Positions 1 to 6,468 of a DNA stretch of 8,634 nt are shown here, piece by piece (within the stretch, counting starts at the first letter, position 1; every line of letters starts with the position of its first letter). The notes beneath the pieces were generated by a model. The model was not told the DNA's origin and did no database searches. It saw only the letters and a list, made by a program, of their open reading frames with translations. A program made the translations under genes and the position numbers. Source of the DNA: AC-69 sp050692435 (GTDB taxonomy: Bacteria > Actinomycetota > UBA4738 > HRBIN12); NCBI GenBank assembly GCA_050692435.1, contig JBOGVG010000162.1, positions 1 to 8,634 on the forward strand, given 5' to 3'.

Positions 1-31
1 TTGGACGTCGTATACCCTCCTAGGGTATCCT
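1..31 (+). promoter_or_regulatory. candidate sigma-70-like promoter of the csoR operon
   Basis: TTGGAC at 1..6 matches five of six bases of the consensus -35 box. TATCCT at 26..31 is a plausible weak -10 box, with a long spacer of 19 bp. The CsoR dyad at 12..28 would sit in the spacer and overlap the -10, so bound repressor would block polymerase. The window starts at the -35 box, so upstream elements are not visible. The hexamer assignment is tentative; the operator is much more certain. Confidence 0.4.
12..28. promoter_or_regulatory. CsoR-type copper operator (perfect dyad)
   Basis: The sequence ATACCCT-CCT-AGGGTAT is a perfect inverted repeat with 7-bp arms around a 3-bp centre. A and T tips flanking a C-run and a matching G-run are typical of operators bound by CsoR-family Cu(I) sensors, for example those upstream of copZA in Firmicutes and csoR in actinobacteria. 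It lies 67 nt upstream of the csoR start and is the only copy I found in the window. The inferred role is autorepression of the whole csoR operon, relieved when CsoR binds Cu(I). Confidence 0.85.
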
Positions 32-41
32 GTCTTTGGGC

Positions 42-62
42 TCGCGACTTCGAGCGTCGCGA
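42..62 (+). other. leader stem-loop between operator and csoR RBS
   Basis: TCGCGAC (42..48) and GTCGCGA (56..62) are perfect reverse complements around a 7-nt loop, giving a GC-rich hairpin in the predicted 5' leader. It ends 21 nt before the csoR ribosome-binding site. No U-tract follows, so it is not an intrinsic terminator. It could stabilise the mRNA, serve as a second protein-binding dyad, or simply reflect the high GC content. No function is established. Confidence 0.4.
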
Positions 63-83
63 CCAGTGTGGGCAACCGGGGAA

Positions 84-89
84 AAGGAG
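84..89 (+). promoter_or_regulatory. ribosome-binding site of csoR
   Basis: AAGGAG lies 6 nt upstream of the ATG at 96. This strong Shine-Dalgarno site decides the csoR start against the in-frame ATG at 36, which has no comparable site and would lie almost on the promoter. Confidence 0.75.
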
Positions 90-95
90 TTCTGC

Positions 96-371
96 ATGGC
101 CGGCTATTCGGCGAACAGGAAGGACCTCCAGGACCGCCTGCGCAGGATCGAGGGACAGATTCGCGGCCTCCAGCGGATGGTCGAGGAGGACCAGTACTGC
201 ATCGACATCCTGACCCAGGTGAACTCCGCCACGGCAGCTCTCCGGGCGGTCGGGATGGGCCTGCTGGACGAGCACGTCCGACACTGCGTGAAAGAGAGCA
301 TCGATCAAGGCAGCGGCCAGGAGAAGGTCGAGGAGCTCCTCGCCGCCGTGTCGCGGTTCGCGGGGAGGTAG
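96..371 (+). CDS. csoR: CsoR-family copper-sensing transcriptional repressor
   Basis: This 91-residue all-helical repressor belongs to the CsoR/RcnR (DUF156) family and matches the usual length of about 90 residues. In the family, the apo-tetramer binds DNA and Cu(I) binding releases it. The Cu(I) ligand triad of the family is present as Cys35, His60 and Cys64 (in YCIDIL and DEHVRHCV), and Tyr34 sits beside Cys35 as in characterised CsoR. The N-terminal helix (RLRRIEGQIRGLQRMV) carries the basic residues used for DNA binding. The Cys-His-Cys pattern fits copper sensing; RcnR-type nickel or cobalt sensors use an extra N-terminal His, absent here. The ATG at 96 is preferred because of AAGGAG 6 nt upstream. 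It is the first gene of a tight five-gene cluster and lies directly behind a CsoR dyad, so it is probably autoregulated. Confidence 0.95.
   Translation: MAGYSANRKDLQDRLRRIEGQIRGLQRMVEEDQYCIDILTQVNSATAALRAVGMGLLDEHVRHCVKESIDQGSGQEKVEELLAAVSRFAGR
362..368 (+). promoter_or_regulatory. ribosome-binding site of copA inside the csoR end
   Basis: GGGGAGG ends 8 nt before the GTG at 377 and lies within the last codons of csoR. It supports the GTG start of copA and suggests translational coupling with csoR. The GTG at 386 is an alternative start three codons on. Confidence 0.6.
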
Positions 372-376
372 GCGAC

Positions 377-2521
377 GTGGCGAAGGTGGAGGAACGGGAC
401 GAGGAGCTCCGGCTCGACGTGCTCGGCATGACCTGCGGATCGTGCGCGGCGCGCGTGGAGAAGGCCCTGAACCGACAACCGGGGGTGGAGGCCTCGGTGA
501 ACTTCGCAACCGGCGAGGCCCTGGTGCGTCTGTCCGACGGGTCCCCGCCGTTCGACTCGCTCCGCCAGGCGGTGCAGGCCAAGGGTTACGACATCCGGGT
601 CCACGTGGACCAGGCCGAGGAGGCCGCCCGGGCCGAGGAGCGGGCCTGGCTCACGCGCCTCCTGGTGGCAGCGCCGCTCGGCCTGGCAACCCTGGTCCTC
701 CTGGTGTTTCGGATGGACGAGGAGTGGGCGCGGTGGACGGCGTTCGCGCTCGCGACACCGGTGCAGTTCTACGCGGGCTGGCCGTTCCTGCGGGGCGCCG
801 CCGTCCGGGCGAAGGCGCGCACGGCGAACATGGACACGCTGATCGCCCTCGGTACCCTGGCCGCGTACCTCTACTCCGTATGGGCCCTGTTCGGCCGGGA
901 GGACCTGTACTTCGACAGCTCGGCCGTGATCATCGCCTTCATCGTGCTGGGCCGGTTCCTGGAGGCCCGGGCCAAGGGCAGCGCGTCGCAGGCCGTCAAG
1001 CGCCTGCTCGAGTTGGGGGCGAAGGAGGCGCGCGTGGTCCGGGGCGACAAGGAGCTAAGGCTCCCCGTCGACGCGGTGAAGCCCGGCTGGGTCCTGAAGG
1101 TCCTGCCAAGCGAGAAGGTCCCCACGGACGGGCGGGTCCTCGAAGGCGCGTCGGCCGTGGACGAGTCGATGCTGACCGGGGAGTCGGTGCCGGTCGAGAA
1201 GACCGCGGGGGACGATGTGGCCGGCGCCACCGTGAACCTCGACGGGATGCTGCTGGTCGAGGCGACCCGGGTGGGCTCGGACACCGCCCTCGCGCAGATC
1301 GTGCGGATGGTGGCGGAGGCCCAAGGGTCGAAGGCTCCCATTCAGCGCCTGGCCGACCGGGTGGCCGGCATCTTCGTGCCGATCGTCATGGCCATCGCCG
1401 CGGTCACCGCGGTGGCCTGGTTCGCGGCGAGTGGTACGGCCCGCGGTGCGCTGGTTCCGGCGGTGGCGGTCCTGATCGTCGCGTGCCCCTGTGCCCTCGG
1501 CCTGGCCACGCCGGCCGCCATCGTGGTCGGCACGGGCCGGGGCGCGCAGCGCGGGATCTTGATCCGGGGCGGCGAGGTCCTCGAGCGGTCGCGGCGGATC
1601 GACGTGGTCGTGTTCGACAAGACCGGCACGCTCACCGAGGGGAGGATGCGGCTGGAGGACGTCGTGGGCGATGAGCGGACGCTGGAGCTAGCGGCCTCCG
1701 CGGAGGCTTCGAGTGAGCATCCCATCGCGAGGGCGGTGGTGGCCGGGGCGGCGGGACGAGGCCTGGCCACGCCGGCGGCGATGGACTTCCGCTCGGCCGT
1801 GGGCCGGGGGGTCCGGGCCAAGGTGGACGGCGTCGAGGTGCTCGTCGGCCGCCGCACATTCCTGGAAGACGAAGGGGCCGAGATCCCCGGATGGCTGAGG
1901 GAAGAGGCCGCGCGCCGGGAGTCGGTGGGGCAGACGGTGTTCTGGGCGGCCTGGGAGGGGGAAGCCCGGGGGGTCCTGGCCGTTGCGGACGGGCTGAAGC
2001 GGGGCGCCCCCGAGGCTGTCGACGAGCTGCACCGGTTGGGCATCGAGGTGGCCATGATCACCGGCGACAACCGGGTCACGGCCGAGGCCATCGGGAGCCA
2101 GGCCGGCGTGGACCGCGTGCTGGCCGACGTGCATCCCGCACAGAAGGTGGAGGAGATCCGCCGCCTCCAGGCGGAAGGGAAGATCGTGGCCATGGTGGGC
2201 GACGGCATCAACGATGGCCCGGCGCTCGCGCAGGCCGACCTGGGGATCGCCATCGGCACGAGTACCGACGTGGCCATCGAAGCATCGGACATCACGCTCA
2301 TGCGAGACGACCTGGCCGGAGTGGTCGTGGCGATCCGCCTGTCCCGGCGGACGTTCAAGACCATCGAGGAGAACCTGTTCTGGGCGTTCGGCTACAACGT
2401 TGCAGCCATCCCCCTGGCCGCGTTCGGGCTGCTGAACCCCATCATCGCCGGAGCCGCCATGGCCATGTCGTCGGTGTCCGTGCTGACGAACTCGCTCCGG
2501 CTCCGGCGGTTCGGGGGTTGA
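377..2521 (+). CDS. copA: Cu(I)-exporting P1B-1 ATPase CopA
   Basis: This 714-residue integral membrane pump should export Cu(I) from the cytoplasm at the cost of ATP. One N-terminal HMA domain (about residues 11-76) carries GMTCGSC with Cys20 and Cys23. Eight membrane segments can be placed near 91-113, 117-140, 152-172, 176-198, 330-352, 357-385, 668-690 and 692-710. The transport motif is CPC (370-372) in TM6. TM7 has Tyr673-Asn674 and TM8 has Met697 followed by Ser-Ser, the set that defines Cu(I) selectivity in P1B-1 pumps. The actuator loop has TGES (267-270). The catalytic motifs are DKTGT with phosphorylated Asp414, His448-Pro449, TGDN (562-565) and GDGIND (608-613), followed by GPAL where APAL is usual. 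The gene starts at GTG 377, 5 nt after the csoR stop. No separate CopZ chaperone is encoded nearby, so the HMA domain may take copper from another carrier. Confidence 0.95.
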   Translation: MAKVEERDEELRLDVLGMTCGSCAARVEKALNRQPGVEASVNFATGEALVRLSDGSPPFDSLRQAVQAKGYDIRVHVDQAEEAARAEERAWLTRLLVAAPLGLATLVLLVFRMDEEWARWTAFALATPVQFYAGWPFLRGAAVRAKARTANMDTLIALGTLAAYLYSVWALFGREDLYFDSSAVIIAFIVLGRFLEARAKGSASQAVKRLLELGAKEARVVRGDKELRLPVDAVKPGWVLKVLPSEKVPTDGRVLEGASAVDESMLTGESVPVEKTAGDDVAGATVNLDGMLLVEATRVGSDTALAQIVRMVAEAQGSKAPIQRLADRVAGIFVPIVMAIAAVTAVAWFAASGTARGALVPAVAVLIVACPCALGLATPAAIVVGTGRGAQRGILIRGGEVLERSRRIDVVVFDKTGTLTEGRMRLEDVVGDERTLELAASAEASSEHPIARAVVAGAAGRGLATPAAMDFRSAVGRGVRAKVDGVEVLVGRRTFLEDEGAEIPGWLREEAARRESVGQTVFWAAWEGEARGVLAVADGLKRGAPEAVDELHRLGIEVAMITGDNRVTAEAIGSQAGVDRVLADVHPAQKVEEIRRLQAEGKIVAMVGDGINDGPALAQADLGIAIGTSTDVAIEASDITLMRDDLAGVVVAIRLSRRTFKTIEENLFWAFGYNVAAIPLAAFGLLNPIIAGAAMAMSSVSVLTNSLRLRRFGG

Positions 2522-2526
2522 AGCCC

Positions 2527-4872
2527 GTGGATCACGAAGCGCACGGCGGGGGCCACGGCGCCCACGGAACCATGGCCGAGGTGGCCGAGGCCGTCCTGCA
2601 CGTCGGCGGGATGATGGGGATGATGGACGGCCGAGGCGTCGAACGGCGCTTGACCGCCCGCCCCGGGGTGGTGCACGTCCAGGCGAACGCGCTTAACCAG
2701 ACGGCCACCGTCCACTACGACCCGTCGGCGACGTCCCTGTCCGAGCTGGAGCGGTGGGTCGAGGAGTGCGGCTACCACTGCGCCGGGCGTTCGGTCCTCG
2801 GACACGTGTGCGACCCGCGGGAGGAGCGCGCGCGCCCGGAATCGCACCCCGCTCATGGGGAGCACGCGGCGGCGGCCCATACCGGCCACGGCGGCCACGC
2901 GGGGATGTCGATGAACGAGATGGTCGCCGACATGCGCCGCCGGTTCTTCGTGGCGCTGCTGTTCTCCATCCGGATCTTCCTGTACTCGCCGATGGCCACG
3001 GACGTGTTCTCGCTGCGGCTCCCGCCGCCGTTCGGGATCCGGACCGACATCCTGTCACTCGTGCTGTCGCTGCCGGTGGTCTTCTACTCGTCCGCCGTGT
3101 TCTTCAGGGGCGCGGTGGCGGCGGCTCGGAACCGGACCCTCGACATGATGGTGCTGGTCGCAACGTCGATCGGCGTGGGGTGGGCCTACTCCGTGCTCGT
3201 CGTATTCGGCCTCCCCGGCGAGCACTTCTTCGAGGCCATCAGCCTCCTCGCGGCGTTCGTGCTGTTCGGGCACTGGATGGAGATGCGGGCCCGAGCCGGG
3301 GCCAGCGACGCGGTCCGGGCCCTGCTCGACCTGGCGCCGCCGATGGCGGTGGTGATCCGGGACGGAGAGCCGATCGAGGTCCCCACGGCCGAGGTGCACG
3401 TGGGCGACCTGCTGCTGGTTCGTCCGGGCTCCAAGGTTCCGGTGGACGCGACCGTCGAGGAGGGAGACTCCTCCGTCGACGAATCGATGATCACCGGGGA
3501 GAGCCTGCCGGTGGCCAAGCGCCCCGGCGACGCGCTGATCGGCGCCACCATCAACAAGGAGGGCGCGCTCCGGGGTCGGGCCACCAGGGTCGGCTCGGAC
3601 ACGGCGCTCGCCCAGATCGTGGCGCTGGTCCAAGCCGCCCAGAACTCGAAGGCACCGGCCCAGCGCCTCGCGGACCGCGCCGCGTTCTGGCTGGTGTTGG
3701 TGGCCCTGAGCGGCGGGCTGCTCACGTTCGGCGTGTGGTTCGTGTTGACCGATGTGTCGTTCTCGACGGCGCTCCAGTTCTCCATCACCGTCGTGGTGAT
3801 CGCGTGCCCCGACGCACTGGGCCTGGCGACCCCGACCGCCATCATGGTGGGGACCGGCTTGGGGGCCAGGCGCGGCATCCTGTTCAAGGACGCGGGGGCG
3901 CTGGAGCAGGCGTCGGCCCTCACGACGGTCGTCTTCGACAAGACCGGGACGCTCACGGTCGGTGAGCCGCGGGTCGCGGAGATCCGAACAGCGTCGGTCG
4001 AGGAGGACGAGATCCTCCGCCTGGCCGCGGCGGTGGAACGTGAGAGCGAGCATCCGCTCGCTCAGGCCATCGTGGCGGCGGCGGCGAAGCGGGACATCCA
4101 GGCGCCCCGGGCAGCTTCGTTCCGGGCGGTGGCAGGGGCCGGCGCGGTGGCCGAGGTGGAGGGCCGCCGGGTCTCGGTGGGGAGCCGCCGGCTGCTCGAG
4201 CAGGAGGGGGTGTCCCTCGACGGGCTGGGTGATGCCGGAGCTTCGCTCCAGGGGGCCGGGCGAACCGTGGCCTTCGTGGGAGTGGACGGCCGAGCGGTGG
4301 GGGTACTGGCCCTGGCGGACACCGTCCGGGAAACGGCCGCCGCGGCCGTCTCGCGACTGCGCTCGGAGGGCGTAGAGGTGGTCATGCTAACCGGCGACAA
4401 TCGAGCCACCGCTGAGCGCGTCGGGGCAGAGTTGGGCATCGACCGGATCCTGGCCGAGGTTCGTCCCGAGGACAAGGAACGGCAGGTCGTCAGGCTCCAG
4501 GAGGAAGGCCGGCGGGTGGGCATGGTGGGTGACGGCGTGAACGACGCCCCGGCGCTGGCCCGGGCCGACGTCGGGATCGCCATCGGCACCGGGACCGACG
4601 TCGCCATGGAGACCGCGGACGTCGTGCTGATGCGAGCCGATCCCGCGCACGTCCCCACGGCGATGTCGCTGTCGCGGGCCACGGTGCGCAAGATGCGGCA
4701 GAACCTGGGATGGGCCGTCGGGTACAACGCCCTGGCACTGCCCATCGCCGGCGGTGCGTTCGCCTGGGCCGGGCTCACGCTCCGACCGGAAATCGCGGCG
4801 CTGTCGATGTCGGGTTCGAGCCTGCTGGTAGCGGTGAACGCCCTGCTGTTGCGTCGAGCGAAGGTAACCTGA
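2527..4872 (+). CDS. divergent heavy-metal P1B ATPase with CPD motif and CxxC-less HMA domain
   Basis: This 781-residue P1B-type pump lies 5 nt after copA. The GTG at 2527 is chosen because it gives a His-rich leader (His3, 6, 10, 13); ATG 2572 is an alternative. An HMA-like fold spans about 17-82, but the GMxCxxC loop reads GMMGMMD (28-34), so both Cys are gone. Cys81 and Cys85 (CGYHC) and Cys95 (HVC) follow, then a His/Met-rich linker to about 138. Membrane segments lie near 140-155, 175-196, 207-227, 236-256, 387-408, 417-440, 728-748 and 755-773. TM6 carries CPD (427-429) instead of CPC or CPH. TM4 has GHWMEM (248-253), as in CopB-type pumps. TM7 keeps Tyr733-Asn734 and TM8 has MSGSS (761-765). 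Catalytic motifs are intact: TGES (323-326), DKTGT (Asp471), His509-Pro510, TGDN (Asp624) and GDGVND (Asp669, Asp673). Arg149 inside TM1 is odd. The context implies copper, but substrate and direction are unproven. From memory, related actinobacterial pumps share CPD; I could not check this. Confidence 0.88.
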   Translation: MDHEAHGGGHGAHGTMAEVAEAVLHVGGMMGMMDGRGVERRLTARPGVVHVQANALNQTATVHYDPSATSLSELERWVEECGYHCAGRSVLGHVCDPREERARPESHPAHGEHAAAAHTGHGGHAGMSMNEMVADMRRRFFVALLFSIRIFLYSPMATDVFSLRLPPPFGIRTDILSLVLSLPVVFYSSAVFFRGAVAAARNRTLDMMVLVATSIGVGWAYSVLVVFGLPGEHFFEAISLLAAFVLFGHWMEMRARAGASDAVRALLDLAPPMAVVIRDGEPIEVPTAEVHVGDLLLVRPGSKVPVDATVEEGDSSVDESMITGESLPVAKRPGDALIGATINKEGALRGRATRVGSDTALAQIVALVQAAQNSKAPAQRLADRAAFWLVLVALSGGLLTFGVWFVLTDVSFSTALQFSITVVVIACPDALGLATPTAIMVGTGLGARRGILFKDAGALEQASALTTVVFDKTGTLTVGEPRVAEIRTASVEEDEILRLAAAVERESEHPLAQAIVAAAAKRDIQAPRAASFRAVAGAGAVAEVEGRRVSVGSRRLLEQEGVSLDGLGDAGASLQGAGRTVAFVGVDGRAVGVLALADTVRETAAAAVSRLRSEGVEVVMLTGDNRATAERVGAELGIDRILAEVRPEDKERQVVRLQEEGRRVGMVGDGVNDAPALARADVGIAIGTGTDVAMETADVVLMRADPAHVPTAMSLSRATVRKMRQNLGWAVGYNALALPIAGGAFAWAGLTLRPEIAALSMSGSSLLVAVNALLLRRAKVT

Positions 4873-4880
4873 GAGGAGAC

Positions 4881-5687
4881 ATGGAAAAGGGACAGGTCGC
4901 TGAGCGGCAGTCGGTTGTCATCGAGGTGACCGATGCCGACTTCATGGAGAAGGTCGTCGAGGAGTCGAAACGACGCCCGGTCGTGGTCGACCTGTGGGCG
5001 TCGTGGTGCGGTCCGTGCAAGACGCTCGGGCCGATCCTGGAGCGGGCGGCCGAGCAACGCGAGGGCCGGTTCCTCCTGGCCAAGCTGGACGTGGACGCGA
5101 ACCCGTACACGGCGGGGCAGTTCGGCGTGCAGAGCATCCCGACCGTGATCGCGTTCCGCGATGGGGCGCCGGTCGATGGGTTCATCGGCGCGATCCCCGA
5201 GCCCATGGTGAGCGATTTCGTGGACCGGATCCTGCCATCCGACGCGGACCTCGCGGCCCAGGAGGCCCTGGAGGAGGAGCGCACCGGAGACGTGGCCGAC
5301 GCGGAGCGGCGGTATCGCGAGGCCTTGGCCGCGGATCCGGACAACCGTGCTGCAGGCCTCGGCCTGGGGCGGATCCTGGTCGAGCGCGGCGACGTCCAGG
5401 CGGCCAAGGAGATCCTGACGCGGCTCCGGCCCCACCCCGACGCCGAACGATTGCTGGCCGGGATCCGGGTCTCGGAGTGGAGCACGCTGGAGGAAACGGG
5501 GACGCTGCCTTCGGCCAAGCGCCTTGCGGCGCAGGGCAAGTGGCGGGAGGCCCTGGACGGCATGCTGGAGGCCCTGCGGGACGACGCGTCCGCCCGAGAG
5601 GCGATGCTCGAGGTGTTCGCGGTGCTGGGGGAGGACGACCCGCTGGTCGCAGAGTACCGCCGCAAGCTGGCCAACGCGCTGTTCTGA
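4881..5687 (+). CDS. thioredoxin-TPR protein, CnoX/YbbN-like
   Basis: This 268-residue cytoplasmic protein has no signal peptide or membrane segment. Residues about 12-117 form a thioredoxin domain with WCGPCK (Cys43 and Cys46) and the conserved cis-proline Pro87 in SIPT. From about 125 to the end it is helical and TPR-like, finishing in LVAEYRRKLANALF, which is typical of the C-terminus of YbbN/CnoX proteins. That family combines chaperone or holdase activity with thiol chemistry. E. coli CnoX lacks a full CxxC motif, while this protein has a canonical redox-active CGPC. The gene starts 8 nt after the second ATPase; AGGAG (4874..4878) is only 2 nt from the ATG, which is unusually close. An inferred role is repair or protection of thiols and proteins damaged by copper, but a housekeeping role that happens to be co-transcribed is possible. 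Confidence 0.88.
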   Translation: MEKGQVAERQSVVIEVTDADFMEKVVEESKRRPVVVDLWASWCGPCKTLGPILERAAEQREGRFLLAKLDVDANPYTAGQFGVQSIPTVIAFRDGAPVDGFIGAIPEPMVSDFVDRILPSDADLAAQEALEEERTGDVADAERRYREALAADPDNRAAGLGLGRILVERGDVQAAKEILTRLRPHPDAERLLAGIRVSEWSTLEETGTLPSAKRLAAQGKWREALDGMLEALRDDASAREAMLEVFAVLGEDDPLVAEYRRKLANALF

Positions 5688-5695
5688 GTGATCCA

Positions 5696-6436
5696 GTGGC
5701 CGAGGTCCACGACCGTATCCGCGAGTGGTGGGACCGAGACGCGCACACCTACGATCGCTCGGCGTCGCACGCGATGACCGATCCCGTGGAGGCGGCGGCG
5801 TGGCGGGCTGCGCTGGAACGGTTCCTGCCGACTCCTCCCTCCCGGGTGCTCGACGTCGGGGCCGGCACAGGGGCGATGAGCCTGCTGGCGGCGGAGCTCG
5901 GGCACCAGGTGACGTCGCTCGACCTTTCGCCCAGCATGCTCGAACGAGCCAAGGCGAAGGCGGGGGAGCAGGGACTCGAGATCGAGTTCGTGGTGGGGCC
6001 GGCGGAGGAGCCGCCGCCCGGTCCGTTCGACGCCGTGATCGAGCGCCACATGGTCTGGACATCGCCGGACCCGGTCCGCGCGCTGCGGGCCTGGCGCGAG
6101 GTTGCCCCGCAGGGACGGCTGGCGCTGTTCGAGGGGAAATGGGGCGGGTCCGGGCCGGGGCAGCGGGTCAGGGATGCCGCGGTCGAGGTCCTCCGCCGCA
6201 TCCACCGGATCCCGCCCGAGCACCACGCGCCGCACGACCCTCGGATCCTCGCTCAGCTCCCGTTGGCACGTCTCACCTCGCCGCAGCCCTTGATCGACGC
6301 CGTCCGCGAGGCAGGGTGGCGAGCCGTCCGCCTCTCCCGGCTTCGAGACGTGGAGTGGGCCCGGCGAACGGTCGGGCCGCCGCTGCTGGGATGGCTGGAA
6401 AGCGTGCCCAGGTACACGATCGCCGCCGACGCCTGA
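5696..6436 (+). CDS. class I SAM-dependent methyltransferase, substrate unknown
   Basis: This 246-residue soluble protein has the Rossmann SAM-binding pattern. Motif I is VLDVGAGTG (51-59). An acidic second-strand end follows (LDLSPSMLERA), then an FDAVIERHMVW segment at the motif IV position and a GRLALFEG strand. The N-terminus (IREWWDRDAHTYDRSA) resembles the cap helix of small-molecule methyltransferases of the UbiE/COG2226 type. It lacks the conserved Cys pattern of arsenite methyltransferases, and nothing in it identifies the methyl acceptor. The GTG at 5696 is the only suitable start after the preceding stop, 8 nt upstream. The Shine-Dalgarno signal is weak, so translation may be coupled to the gene before. 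It is the last gene of the csoR cluster, and its link to metal resistance is by position only. Confidence 0.82.
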   Translation: MAEVHDRIREWWDRDAHTYDRSASHAMTDPVEAAAWRAALERFLPTPPSRVLDVGAGTGAMSLLAAELGHQVTSLDLSPSMLERAKAKAGEQGLEIEFVVGPAEEPPPGPFDAVIERHMVWTSPDPVRALRAWREVAPQGRLALFEGKWGGSGPGQRVRDAAVEVLRRIHRIPPEHHAPHDPRILAQLPLARLTSPQPLIDAVREAGWRAVRLSRLRDVEWARRTVGPPLLGWLESVPRYTIAADA

Positions 6437-6468
6437 GCCGGGTCGCTAGCAGCTAGGGGACGGCGGCG
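6421..6468. other. convergent gene junction with long-looped inverted repeat
   Basis: The methyltransferase stop (6434..6436) and the lipB stop (6453..6455, minus strand) are separated by 16 bases. CGCCGCCG (6421..6428) and CGGCGGCG (6461..6468) are perfect 8-bp inverted arms around a 32-nt loop. Inside the loop, CTAG-CAG-CTAG (6446..6456) is a small symmetric element overlapping the lipB stop. No T-run follows on either strand, so I do not call an intrinsic terminator. Transcripts from both sides probably overlap, or termination is factor-dependent. The arms may be chance in GC-rich coding sequence. Confidence 0.3.

Noticed and set aside
36..95. N-terminal extension of CsoR from the in-frame ATG at 36
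   Set aside because: It would begin almost on the promoter, has no Shine-Dalgarno site, and adds 20 residues absent from the family; AAGGAG before ATG 96 explains the start.
442..1674. 410-codon plus-strand open frame inside copA
   Set aside because: Gly/Arg/Pro-rich out-of-frame translation of copA with no recognisable motif.
3805..3813. CPD read as a simple error of CPC
   Set aside because: TGC or TGT to GAC needs at least two base changes, and the surrounding sequence is in frame and well formed. A one-base error from CPH (CAC) is not excluded and is stated in the finding.
4062..6062. 666-codon open frame on the minus strand
   Set aside because: It runs antisense to the second ATPase, the thioredoxin-TPR gene and the methyltransferase, is Arg/Pro/Ser-rich without domains, and is the usual artefact of high-GC third-codon bias.
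5696..6436. Arsenite methyltransferase (ArsM)
   Set aside because: The gene sits in a metal operon, but the conserved Cys residues of ArsM are missing.
6421..6468. Bidirectional intrinsic terminator
   Set aside because: The 8-bp arms have a 32-nt loop, lie partly in coding sequence and are not followed by T-runs on either strand.
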